Assembly: GCA_019118275.1 (NCBI GenBank)
Contig: DWZH01000024.1
Coordinates: forward strand, 1 to 53,435
Direction: 5' to 3'
DNA length: 53,435 nt
From: Candidatus Brachybacterium merdavium
GTDB taxonomy: Bacteria; Actinomycetota; Actinomycetes; Actinomycetales; Dermabacteraceae
Shown here in pieces: positions 16,729-24,807 of the stretch. The notes under the pieces were generated by a model that did no database searches, had not been told where the DNA came from, and saw nothing but the letters and a program-made list of their open reading frames with translations. Position 1 is the stretch's first letter. Each line of letters begins with the position of its first letter. Position numbers and translations under genes: made by a program.

Positions 16729-18431
16729 GTGCATCGCTGAGCGCGACCGAGGTGAAGCGGCACAAGTGGTGGGGCTGGGGTCTGGACGACGTCACCTTCA
16801 ACTGGCGCAACAAGCCCGGCTTCCGACCGTTCGTGAAGGAGAAGATCGGTCTGGATCTGGCGACCATGCCCGATCCGCTGACCCCCGATCTCGCCGAGCA
16901 CGAGGTTCCCGCCTCGAAGCTGGGCGCCGAGCAGCGTGAGGCCTTCGCCCGCGTGGTCGGCGCCGAGAACGTGCTCGATGACGACGAGATGCGTGTGGTC
17001 CACTCCTTCGGCCGCTCCCTGCCGGACCTGTTCCGCGCACGCCACGGCGACTTCGCACGGATCGTCGATGCGGTGGTCTACCCCGGCAGTGAGGAGGAGA
17101 TCGCCGCGGTCCTGCGGATCGTGCTCGAGGCGGACCTGGTGCTGATCCCCTACGGCGGCGGATCCTGCATCTCGGGGTCGGTGACCCCGGACATCACCGA
17201 GCAGCGCCCGGTGGTGACCATGAACCTGGGCCGCATGCGCGAGGTCCTGCGGATCGACGACACCGCGGGCCTGGCGCACGTGCAGGCCGGCGTCTACGGA
17301 CCCGACCTCGAGGAGCAGCTGAACGCCCTGGGCTGGACCATGGGGCACTTCCCGGACTCCTTCACCTACTCCACCCTCGGCGGCTGGGCCGCCACCCGCT
17401 CCTCGGGCATGCAGTCCGACAAGTACGGTGACATCGAGCAGATCGTGCGCGGCCTGCGCATGGTCCACCCCGACGGCGTGGCCGCCACCAAGCCGATCCC
17501 CGGGCGCGACGCCGGACCCAGCGTGCACGAGATGATCCTGGGCAGCGAGGGCCGGCTGGGCATCATCTCCGAGTGCACCGTGCAGATCCACCGGATGGCC
17601 CCGGTGCGTCAGGTGATCGCCTACATGTTCCCCGACTGGGAGCACGGCATCCGCGGCATGCACGCGATCGCGCGCTCGGAGGTCAAGCCCACCTTCACCC
17701 GCCTGTCCGATGGGCCCGAGACCGCCTTCAGCCTGGCGCTGGTCAAGGAGCCGGAGTCGACCAAGTCCAAGGTGATGGCCAAGGTGCAGGACGGCTTGTT
17801 CGCCTATCTGCGTGCCCAGGGCTGGGACACCACCGAGGAGATGTGCATCTCCTACGTCTGCTTCGAGGGCACCAAGGCCAACGTCGAGCGGGAGAAGGCG
17901 ATCGTCAAGAAGATCGTCTCCCGCAACGGCGGCATCACACTGGGGGCCGGCCCCGGTGCGGTCTATGACCAGAAGAAGTTCGACACCCCCTACCTGCGCG
18001 ACTTCCTGATGAACTACCAGGTCTTCGGGGACGTCTGCGAGACCGGGGCGACCTGGTCGGACCTCAACGAGGTCCACGCCACGGTCTACGACGCCTTCTA
18101 CCAGGTGCGCCGGGACGCCGACGGGCCGGGCTTCATGTTCTGCCACATGTCGCACAGCTATCACGGCGGCGCCTGCCTGTACTTCACCTTCGCCTTCCCG
18201 TACTCGAGCGACGAGACGGCGTTGGATGAGTACTACGACGCGAAGAACGCCGTGCAGCAGGCCTTCGTCGATCTCGGCTCGGGCATCTCCCACCACCACG
18301 GGGTGGGCGTCGAGCACCGCCCCTGGATGGTCGAGGACATCGGGGAGGTCGGGGCGCGCATGGTGCGCGGACTGTTCGCCGACAACGACCCCGGCCGCAA
18401 CCTCAACCCCGGCAAGGTCCTCGAACCCTGA
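16725..18431 (+). CDS. Alkyldihydroxyacetonephosphate synthase-like FAD enzyme
   Basis: A 568-residue FAD-linked enzyme matching alkyl-DHAP synthase (AGPS) along its length. The N-terminus has KWWGWG, as in eukaryotic AGPS. The FAD loop is PYGGGSCISG at about residue 142. The AGPS-specific stretch TYSTLGGWAATRSSGMQSDK lies at about 214-233. The essential triple histidine, in SGISHHHGVG, is at residues 523-525. AGPS replaces the acyl chain of acyl-DHAP by a fatty alcohol, creating the ether bond. These features separate it from plain glycolate/lactate oxidases of the same superfamily, which lack the HHH and the STLGGW signature. GAGGAGG precedes the start. Confidence 0.92.
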   Translation: MSASLSATEVKRHKWWGWGLDDVTFNWRNKPGFRPFVKEKIGLDLATMPDPLTPDLAEHEVPASKLGAEQREAFARVVGAENVLDDDEMRVVHSFGRSLPDLFRARHGDFARIVDAVVYPGSEEEIAAVLRIVLEADLVLIPYGGGSCISGSVTPDITEQRPVVTMNLGRMREVLRIDDTAGLAHVQAGVYGPDLEEQLNALGWTMGHFPDSFTYSTLGGWAATRSSGMQSDKYGDIEQIVRGLRMVHPDGVAATKPIPGRDAGPSVHEMILGSEGRLGIISECTVQIHRMAPVRQVIAYMFPDWEHGIRGMHAIARSEVKPTFTRLSDGPETAFSLALVKEPESTKSKVMAKVQDGLFAYLRAQGWDTTEEMCISYVCFEGTKANVEREKAIVKKIVSRNGGITLGAGPGAVYDQKKFDTPYLRDFLMNYQVFGDVCETGATWSDLNEVHATVYDAFYQVRRDADGPGFMFCHMSHSYHGGACLYFTFAFPYSSDETALDEYYDAKNAVQQAFVDLGSGISHHHGVGVEHRPWMVEDIGEVGARMVRGLFADNDPGRNLNPGKVLEP

Positions 18432-18432
18432 G

Positions 18433-19164
18433 ATGCATGACGTGTGGGTGCTGCGGCACGGTGAGTCGACCGCGAACGCCGCTGGGCTGATCGTCTCGGT
18501 CCCCGGTCCGCGGGCGCTCACCGAGGTGGGACTGACCGCGCTCGGCCGCGAGCAGGCCCGCACGGCCGCCGAGAGGGCCGCCGAGCAGGGCCTGGGCGCG
18601 GGCACGCTCGTGCTCACCAGCGACTTCGCCCGTGCGCGGGAGACCGCCGAGGAGTTCACCAGCGTGCTCGGGGCCCAGCCGCCCCGCCTGGATCACAGGC
18701 TGCGGGAGCGCAGCTTCGGCATCTACGACGAGGGGCCGACCCGCGCCTACGAGAGCGTCTGGGCCGCCGACCGCGAGCGGGGCCCCTACGAGGGCGAGGT
18801 GGAGCCGGTCACTGCGGTGGCCCGGCGGGTGCTGGAGGTGCTGCGCGAGGCGGACGAGATCGCCCGCGACGCCCCCGTGGTGCTGGTCGCCCACGGCGAC
18901 GTCCTGCAGATCACCCTCGCGCTCAGTGCCGGCACGGACCCGCACGACCATCGCCAGGTGCCGCACCTGGGCAACGCCGAGCTGCGCCGGATCGGGCCGG
19001 GCCGCGATCTGCGCGGGACCGCCCGACACCGGGGCGCCGACGGGGCCGACACGTTCGCAGGGTCCGACGGAGCCGGCATTCGCGCAGGCGTCGATGGGAT
19101 CGCCGTCGGCGCAGCTGGCGAGGGGCTCCGCGCGAGCAGCCCAGAGCCGAGCGGCGGCGCATGA
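18433..19164 (+). CDS. Histidine phosphatase (phosphoglycerate mutase-like)
   Basis: A 243-residue protein with the catalytic LRHGEST at its start (residues 7-13), an arginine in LTSDFARARETAEEF, and a second histidine in VVLVAHGDVLQ. This is the branch-1 histidine phosphatase pattern. The last 45 residues are a Gly/Ala-rich tail of no known function. It begins two bases after the AGPS stop, so it belongs to the operon. A phosphatase acting on a phosphorylated lipid intermediate would fit, but the family is promiscuous and this is speculation. Confidence 0.85.
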   Translation: MHDVWVLRHGESTANAAGLIVSVPGPRALTEVGLTALGREQARTAAERAAEQGLGAGTLVLTSDFARARETAEEFTSVLGAQPPRLDHRLRERSFGIYDEGPTRAYESVWAADRERGPYEGEVEPVTAVARRVLEVLREADEIARDAPVVLVAHGDVLQITLALSAGTDPHDHRQVPHLGNAELRRIGPGRDLRGTARHRGADGADTFAGSDGAGIRAGVDGIAVGAAGEGLRASSPEPSGGA

Positions 19165-19547
19165 GGAGTCGCCCCGCCTCAGTGGTGTGCGTCGTGCGCG
19201 GCGGGGCGCAGGAAGCGCGCGCCCTGGTCGAGGAGTTCTTCACCTCCCGGGGCTGGACGCCGCGTGCGCAGGTCGACGGCACCATCGCCTACGAGCACGG
19301 CAGTCGCCGACGGACCATCCTGCTCGGCGCGCTCGCGGGCAGGAGGTTCTTCCTGACCGCGGTCACCGAGGTGCGGGAGGGGGATCATGCCACTGAGATC
19401 CACTACCGCTGGGGGCCCGGGGCCGGCCTGGCCCTGGGCGGGACCATCGGCCGCAGCCGCGCGGAGCGCGTGCACACCCAGCTTGCTGCGGAGCTGGAGG
19501 CGCAGCTCGAGCGCAGCGGCCACCTGCTGCAGGTCAGACGCCGCTGA
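19161..19547 (+). CDS. Small conserved-looking hypothetical protein
   Basis: 128 residues, overlapping the phosphatase stop by four bases (ATGA) and hence in the same transcript. I do not recognise a family. It has alternating strands and helices (SVVCVVRGGAQEARALVEEFF, RRTILLGALAGRRFFLTAVTEV), a Gly-rich patch GPGAGLALGGTIGRSRAER, and no membrane helix or signal. The length, codon use and coupled start support a real gene. A lipid-binding or accessory role would be guesswork. Confidence 0.65.
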   Translation: MRSRPASVVCVVRGGAQEARALVEEFFTSRGWTPRAQVDGTIAYEHGSRRRTILLGALAGRRFFLTAVTEVREGDHATEIHYRWGPGAGLALGGTIGRSRAERVHTQLAAELEAQLERSGHLLQVRRR

Positions 19548-19673
19548 GGAGCGCGCCCCCGGGCGGCCCGGCCAGCCGGCGTCCCGTCACGGACGCCCGG
19601 CACCAGAGCCCGGAACCGGCATCCGGGATCAGCCCCCGGTGCAGGCGCCCGGCATCAGTCCCCGGGGCAGGCC

Positions 19674-20771
19674 TCAGGCATTCAGGGCGGCCATCATGCC
19701 CGGCAGATCCTCGGCGAGGTTGTCGCGCCACAGGTCCCAGTTGTGGGTGGCGCCGTGGGCGATGTCGAAGTCGTGGTCGATGCCGGCCTCGCCGAGCGCC
19801 CCGGAGAAGCGCTCCAGGTTCGGATGGACCGCGTTCTCGATGATGTCGGCCCCGATCTGCTCGAGCTTGGCCTGCAACGTCGACCAGATGTCGGGATGGT
19901 CCTCGAGCCCGTCGAAGAAGTCGAACCAGGGCCCGTCCCCGGTGCGCAGGAACACCCGCTTGTCCCGGTAGGTGCCCACGTTGTCGATCGGGTTGTAGCC
20001 CTTGGCGATCTCGGGGTAGAGATCCGCGCCCCAGGTGGCGCCGGGCAGGTTGCTGGTGGGCCAGTACTTCACGGCGTCGAAGCCGGGGCAGGCCCAGATC
20101 GCGCCGGCGACCGCGGCGCCGTCCAGGGTGGCTGGGTTGCAGTCGGCCGGACCGGAGTAGGAGCTGATGGAACGGAAGTGGCCGTAGTAGCGCTGTCCGA
20201 GCGCGAGGGCGCCCCAGCCGCCCATCGACAGGCCGGCGATCGCCATACGGGAGCGGTCGGTGCGGAAGTTCGCGTGGACGAAGGGCAGCACCTGGTCCAT
20301 GATGAACGACTCCCAGGCGGCCTCTCGGCCCGGCAGCGGGAAATTCGCATTGGAGTAGAAGGAGCCGGCACCGCCATCGGGCATCACCACGATCACGTCG
20401 TGCTGCTCGGTCTGCTCGACCACGCCTCCCTCGTTGGTCCAGTCCTGGTAGAAGCCGCCGCGCCCGTGCAGCATCAGCAGCACCGGATAGGTGCGCTCGG
20501 GGTCCTCCTCGTAGCTGGGTGGGACGGTCACCCGGATCGAGGGATCGAAGGTGGTGACCATGCCCCCGGTGTCGACCCGGAAGTCGACCGAGCGGATGTC
20601 GGGGTGGATCCACTCGCCCACCCGGTGCAGGCCGGCCGCGTCCTGGAATCCGCCGAGCGCGGAGGCGGGTCCGGCTCCGATCGCGACCAGCGGGGCCGCG
20701 GCGGCGGCCCCGAGAAGCAGGGCGCGACGCGAGGGCGCGGGAGAGGGGGCGGCAGCGGTGACGCGGGACAT
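19674..20771 (-). CDS. Secreted alpha/beta-hydrolase esterase
   Basis: A 365-residue exported esterase of the esterase D / antigen 85-like group. The N-terminus carries a Tat-type signal (PSRRALLLGAAAAAP) ending near ASA. The nucleophile elbow is AGLSMGGWGAL, an oxyanion-side motif LLMLHGRGG precedes it, and the C-terminal ATHNWDLW supplies the His. GGAGGT lies before the ATG. Such enzymes cleave or transfer short acyl groups on sugars or lipids outside the cell. It is convergent with the ether-lipid cluster, and nothing links it to that pathway directly. Confidence 0.88.
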   Translation of the reverse strand: MSRVTAAAPSPAPSRRALLLGAAAAAPLVAIGAGPASALGGFQDAAGLHRVGEWIHPDIRSVDFRVDTGGMVTTFDPSIRVTVPPSYEEDPERTYPVLLMLHGRGGFYQDWTNEGGVVEQTEQHDVIVVMPDGGAGSFYSNANFPLPGREAAWESFIMDQVLPFVHANFRTDRSRMAIAGLSMGGWGALALGQRYYGHFRSISSYSGPADCNPATLDGAAVAGAIWACPGFDAVKYWPTSNLPGATWGADLYPEIAKGYNPIDNVGTYRDKRVFLRTGDGPWFDFFDGLEDHPDIWSTLQAKLEQIGADIIENAVHPNLERFSGALGEAGIDHDFDIAHGATHNWDLWRDNLAEDLPGMMAALNA

Positions 20772-20912
20772 GGGACCTCCGGCGGTGAGGGATCGACAGT
20801 GACCGACTGCACCATGACCCCTCGCTCCACGACGTCGCAAGATCCACAGGTCAGACGGCGAGTCTGCGGAACCGGCCGACCGGTGCTGGGGATCCGAAGG
20901 CGCGGCCGGGAC

Positions 20913-21030
20913 GGCCGGCCGACCGGCATCCGGGGCCCGCCCACTCCGCCGGCAGGGCCGGCCGACTGGCATCCGGGTCCCGCCCACTCCGCCGGCAGGG
21001 CCGGCCGACTGGTATCCGGGTCCCGCCGGC
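20913..21030. repeat. 43-bp tandem repeat, nearly three copies
   Basis: Units start at 20913, 20956 and 20999 with core GGCCGGCCGACTGGCATCCG, and the third unit is incomplete. They lie in the 583-nt gene-free stretch 20772-21354 between divergent genes. The rest of that stretch holds the inverted repeat at 21113-21138 and otherwise nothing I recognise. Confidence 0.88.
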
Positions 21031-21112
21031 TCCGCTTGGGAGGGCGAGCGGTTGTGGGAGCGGTGGTCCTGTGGTGCCGGTCCGCGGCCACTTCCGCCCC
21101 GGACCTGAAAAG

Positions 21113-21138
21113 AGGTTCCCTCGCCATTGAGGGAACCT
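21113..21138. promoter_or_regulatory. Perfect inverted repeat, operator or attenuator
   Basis: AGGTTCCCTC, six bases (GCCATT), then GAGGGAACCT: a perfect 10-bp stem. On the minus strand it is followed by CTTTTC. It lies just downstream of a possible minus-strand promoter for the esterase (GTGACA at 21174-21179, 18 bp, CACTAT at 21150-21155). It could be a repressor site or an RNA hairpin that ends or attenuates the esterase leader. Confidence 0.6.
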
Positions 21139-21354
21139 TGGACTCGACCATAGTGCAGATCACATGAGGTGTGTGTCACGCCGAGGTCACGGTTCTCGGA
21201 GCGGGGTCGACGGTCCTGCGCTGCCGCTTCCGGACTCTGCTCGCCCGAAGGCGCGCCGCGCCGCCTCCGGGTGAGGCCGGATCGCGCCTCTACGATTGGG
21301 GAACCGCCCTGACGGGAGAGCCCGCAGGTGATCAGCCAGGAGTGAAGGACTGTC

Positions 21355-22128
21355 ATGACATTGCGCATCGCCGTGTTCGGCGAGAACCGGCACGAGAAGG
21401 TCGACCCGAAGGTCCAGGAGGTCTACCCCGAGGGCATGCACACCGTGATCGCGGAGGCGCTGCGGAGCCATCTCGCGGCCGACGGGATCGACGCCGAGGT
21501 GCGTATCGCCCTGCTCGACGACATCGACCAGTCGCTGTCCGAGGAGGCGCTCGCCGAGACCGACGTGCTCACCTGGTGGGGCCACATGGCCCACGGTGAC
21601 GTCCCCGACGAGGTCAGCGAGCGCGTGGTGCGCCGTGTCCACGAGGGGATGGGGTTCATCCCGCTGCACTCGGCCCACTACGCCAAGCCCTTCAAGGCGC
21701 TCATGGGCACCACCTGCAACCTGCTGTGGCGCAACGACGGCGAGGAGGAGCGGGTGTGGACCGTCAACGGTTCCCACCCCATCGCGCGCGGCGTCCCGCA
21801 TCCGATCATCGTGCCCGAGCAGGAGATGTACGGCGAGATGTTCGACATCCCCGCCCCCGACGAGCTGGTGTTCATCTCCTCCTTCGCCGGGGGAGAGGTG
21901 TTCCGCTCCGGCGCCGTGTTCCGCCGCGGCAAGGGCAAGATCTTCTACTTCAGCCCCGGCGACCAGGAGTACCCCGTCTACCGCCGGCCGGACATCCAGC
22001 GGGTGCTGGCCAACGCCGTGACCTGGGCTCGCCCCGAGGACCGCCCGGCCGCCCCGGTGACCATCACCAACGCCCAGCGCGACTGGTTCCGTGCCGACGA
22101 CCCCGAGGGGACCACACGTGTCATCTGA
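21355..22128 (+). CDS. ThuA-domain protein (trehalose utilisation-like)
   Basis: A 257-residue protein with the class I glutamine amidotransferase-like fold of ThuA: RIAVFGENRHE at the start, DVLTWWGHMAHGDV, GFIPLHSAHYAKPF and RGKGKIFYFSPGDQEYPVY. ThuA proteins act in sugar catabolism, in some organisms in oxidising disaccharides together with a Gfo/Idh/MocA dehydrogenase, and exactly such a gene follows here. ATG at 21355 follows a purine-rich stretch with AAGGA. A -10-like TACGAT lies at 21291 but no good -35 accompanies it. Confidence 0.9.
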   Translation: MTLRIAVFGENRHEKVDPKVQEVYPEGMHTVIAEALRSHLAADGIDAEVRIALLDDIDQSLSEEALAETDVLTWWGHMAHGDVPDEVSERVVRRVHEGMGFIPLHSAHYAKPFKALMGTTCNLLWRNDGEEERVWTVNGSHPIARGVPHPIIVPEQEMYGEMFDIPAPDELVFISSFAGGEVFRSGAVFRRGKGKIFYFSPGDQEYPVYRRPDIQRVLANAVTWARPEDRPAAPVTITNAQRDWFRADDPEGTTRVI

Positions 22129-23356
22129 TCTCGCCACCGACCGCACCCCGGCCGGCGGGGCCACCACTGCCGACACCTCCGCCGCCCCGACCCCGGCCGC
22201 CCAGCGGACCGCTTTCCCGGCCCTGCCCGCGGACCGCCCCGCCCGGGTGGTCGTCGTCGGCGCCGGAGCGATGGGCTCGTGGTGGGCCCGGGAGATCGCC
22301 GCCAGCCCGGTCGCCGAGCTGGCCGGGGTCGCCGACCTCGTCGAGGGCGCCCCGCAGCGTGTGATCGAGCAGTCCGGCGTCCCGGACCCGGCGGCCGTGG
22401 GCGTGGGCACCGATGGGGTCGACCTCGCGCTCGAGGTGGAGGCGGACCTGATCGTCAACCCCACCGTCCCGCTCGCCCACCACCCGGTCACGATCAAGGC
22501 CCTGCAGGCCGGCGTCCCGGTGCTCGGAGAGAAGCCGGTCACCGAGACCCTGCCGGAGGCCCTCAGCCTGGTCGCCCACGCAGAGCTCACCGGGACCCCG
22601 TTCATGGTCTCCCAGTCCCGGCGGTTCTTCCGCCAGGTGCGCCAGCTGCGCAGCTTCGTCGCCGCCCACGGGCCGACGGTCCTGACCAGCGCCTTCTTCT
22701 CGCTGTTCACCGAGCTGGAGGGGTATCGGCGCACCCAGCTGCACCCGCTGCTGCGCGATATGGGCATCCATGCCTTCGACACCGCCCGCTACATCATGGA
22801 CGCCGACCCGGTCGCGGTGACCGCTCATGGGGCACGCCCCGAGTGGAGCGTGTACGCCCACGACGCCACGGTGACCGCGACCTTCGAGATGTCCGACGGG
22901 TCGCTGTTCGTCTACAACGGCACCTGGAACGCCCGCGGCCTGCCCACGTACTGGAACAGCGAATGGCGGATCGGGGCGCAGCTGGGCTCGGCGACCTGGG
23001 ACGGGACCGGTGCGCCGGTGCTCGGCACCGACGAGGAGGAGGAGACCGCCCGTCTGCAGGACGAGGTGGCCGCCGAGAGCGGCGAGGAGCCCGACCAGAT
23101 CGCGGCCTCCCTGATCGAGTTCGTCTCCGCGCTGCGCGAGGGCCGCACCCCGATGTGCGAGGTCCACGAGAACCTGCTCAGCTTCGCGATGGTCGAGGCG
23201 GCTGTCGCGTCCATCGACCACGGTGGCCGCATCGAGATCGACGAGCTGCTCGAACAGGCCCGGGTGGAGGCGATCGCCGCCGAGACCGACGAGCGGGCTC
23301 GCGAGCTCATGCATTCCTGGAGCTCGGTGCGTGAGGCGCTGCTGGCGGGGCAGTGA
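22118..23356 (+). CDS. Gfo/Idh/MocA family oxidoreductase
   Basis: A 412-residue NAD(P)-dependent sugar dehydrogenase. About 40 disordered residues precede the Rossmann motif VVVVGAGAMGSWW. The family's catalytic EKPVTETLPEA (Glu-Lys-Pro) is present, and RDMGIHAFDTARYI supplies the active-site His region. GTG at 22118 has GAGGGG seven bases upstream and overlaps the ThuA stop by 11 bases. Likely oxidises a sugar or inositol-like substrate in concert with ThuA. The exact substrate is unknown. Confidence 0.9.
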   Translation: MSSDLATDRTPAGGATTADTSAAPTPAAQRTAFPALPADRPARVVVVGAGAMGSWWAREIAASPVAELAGVADLVEGAPQRVIEQSGVPDPAAVGVGTDGVDLALEVEADLIVNPTVPLAHHPVTIKALQAGVPVLGEKPVTETLPEALSLVAHAELTGTPFMVSQSRRFFRQVRQLRSFVAAHGPTVLTSAFFSLFTELEGYRRTQLHPLLRDMGIHAFDTARYIMDADPVAVTAHGARPEWSVYAHDATVTATFEMSDGSLFVYNGTWNARGLPTYWNSEWRIGAQLGSATWDGTGAPVLGTDEEEETARLQDEVAAESGEEPDQIAASLIEFVSALREGRTPMCEVHENLLSFAMVEAAVASIDHGGRIEIDELLEQARVEAIAAETDERARELMHSWSSVREALLAGQ

Positions 23357-23524
23357 GACGCTGACTCACCGGCCCGCCAGGCGCTCCCGATGCCCGCGGG
23401 GGTTCCTGGCGGCCGACAGCACCCCGGTGGCCCAGGAGTCGCTTCACACCGGTCGTGGCGAGCTCGACGGCGACCATCACGACCGTCGCGAGCCGGGCGA
23501 TGAGATGCTGCGCGAAGAACTCGG

Positions 23525-24213
23525 TCATCGCGCTCTGCCCGGCGCCACTGCGCGCGCTCTCCTGAATCGCGCTGGCCAGGCCTCGGGAGGTCGAGTACAC
23601 CACCTCCAGGCAGCCCCGGGCGGATACATCAGGGTGTCGTCGGCCGAGGGGCCCAGCAGCTGGCACGCTGCGCTGAACGTCGGCAGCCCCTCGTCGACGG
23701 CATGGTCGACCCATCGCGATCGATGCTCACCATCCATCAGCCACCGCCCCAGCTCATAGGTGGTCCGCTCCACCGACGTCACCGGCATCCCCTCGATGAC
23801 GACAACGTCCTCGGGCACGAGCCGTGCGGTGTGAGCGGTCAGCTGCGAGAGACGCCGTCGGCGCGGGACCGTCATGTGGAGCTGCTCGGGAAGATCCGGT
23901 GCCCCATGCTGCTCGGCCGCCGCATGGTGGCTCAGCACTCCTGAGGCTTCGCCCAGGGGGCCGCGATCTGCTCGAGCCACCGTTGCGGATCCATACGTTG
24001 CAGCGCCGCCCGCATGTGACCGAACCGCAGATCCTCCAGGGCGGGGACGACGTACACCCCTCCACCGAGCGGCCTCAGCGCACGCCGTGTATTGGCCAGA
24101 CGCGCGATCGAGCTCGACGAGAGCCTCTCGGCCACGAGCTGCGGGCGCGTCACCAGGCCATGGTCGCGCGCGGCGAGGTCGAGGGCCGCGACGAAGTCGT
24201 TCAGGAGTGCCAT
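23525..24213 (-). pseudogene. Frameshifted AbiEi-like antitoxin-domain gene
   Basis: Starting at ATG 24213, the frame gives an AbiEi-type N-terminus (HGLVTRPQLVAERLSSSSIA, then LRPLGGGVYVVPALEDLR). It then hits a stop at 23932. The protein clearly continues in another minus-strand frame as GVLSHHAAAEQHGAPDLP, ELHMTV-like strands, VTSVERTTYELGRWL and HAVDEGLPT, typical of the middle of AbiEi-like proteins. A further disruption near 23630 destroys the C-terminus, and no DUF559 nuclease motif is visible. So this is a decayed relative of the two intact DUF559 genes in the window. No palindrome of either family flanks it. Confidence 0.75.
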
Positions 24214-24251
24214 ACCCTCCTCGTGCCCCGTTGTCCGCACGTGTGCAACGG

Positions 24252-24493
24252 ATGCGCCAGCTGGACCCGAACCTCGGGTGCGTGCGTTACGACATCGTCG
24301 ACCCGCGACGGACAGATCAGCCTCTGCCACAGCGGCCGCCTGCTCCACCTCGGCATCGGCCGAGCCCGCGCCCGCACCGAGATCATCTGTCTCGTCCACA
24401 ACGACCAGGACACCGTCATCGACACCGACCCCGGCGACGTCCTGACCGAGCACACCCTCGACCCCGCCTGCACCTACCGACGAAAAACGGGTG
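24252..24493 (+). pseudogene. IS481-family transposase C-terminal remnant
   Basis: Two overlapping frames together give CVRYDIVD, then a shift, then DGQISLCHSGRLLHLGIGRA, RARTEIICLVHNDQDTVIDT and LTEHTLDPACTYRRKTG. This matches the C-terminal domain found after the integrase core of actinobacterial IS481 transposases, which typically read LRHLGIGR...HARTxVxxLV...L..LTLDPTRDYQP. The DDE catalytic core is absent. It is a fossil end of an insertion sequence abutting the tRNA-Arg terminator. Confidence 0.7.
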
Positions 24494-24523
24494 AACCCCC
24501 TCAACTGGGGGGGGTCACCCGTT
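24482..24523 (-). terminator. Intrinsic terminator of tRNA-Arg
   Basis: On the minus strand AACGGGTGA, a G/C-run inner stem and loop, then TCACCCGTT and a run of five T. This strong hairpin plus T-tract lies 26 bp beyond the tRNA 3' end in the direction of its transcription. Confidence 0.88.
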
Positions 24524-24548
24524 CACGATGTCCTGAGACATCACACTG

Positions 24549-24621
24549 CGCGCCCGGAGGGATTCGAACCCCCAACCTTCTGATCCGTAGTCAGATGCTC
24601 TATCCGTTAAGCTACGGGCGC
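24549..24621 (-). tRNA. tRNA-Arg(ACG)
   Basis: The minus strand folds into a full cloverleaf: acceptor GCGCCCG/CGGGCGC, D-arm AGCTTAACGGATAGAGC, anticodon stem TCTGA/TCAGA with loop CTACGGA (anticodon ACG), T-arm with GGTTCGAATCC. ACG, read as ICG after deamination, decodes CGU, CGC and CGA. CCA is not fully encoded (the 3' end reads GCGCGCA). Confidence 0.95.
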
Positions 24622-24646
24622 CTGCCGGCTGTGGCCGACTTGCATA

Positions 24647-24676
24647 ACCCTAATGCCCCAGCGAGCTGGACGCCAA
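24647..24676 (-). promoter_or_regulatory. Candidate promoter of tRNA-Arg
   Basis: On the minus strand TTGGCG (24671-24676), 18 bp, TAGGGT (24647-24652). Transcription would begin around 24640, some 20 bp before the mature tRNA. Confidence 0.5.
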
Positions 24677-24807
24677 CCGAGCGTCCATGAAGCTGCTCAC
24701 ACCGGCCCTGCGCGCTGCCGGCCCTGCCCCACTGCTGATCCCGCGGCGCAGGGCAGGGGAGGTCTCCCCATCCCGTCATGGAGCCGCGCGCCGCCCGGGG
24801 CGGGCGG

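Noticed and set aside
19534-20847. Arg-rich minus-strand frame overlapping the esterase
   Set aside because: The composition (Arg/Gly/Pro-rich) is that of a shifted frame of the esterase gene, which has clear catalytic motifs and a Tat signal.
24252-24493. Active insertion sequence
   Set aside because: Only the transposase C-terminal tail remains, with a frameshift; no catalytic core or terminal inverted repeats were found.
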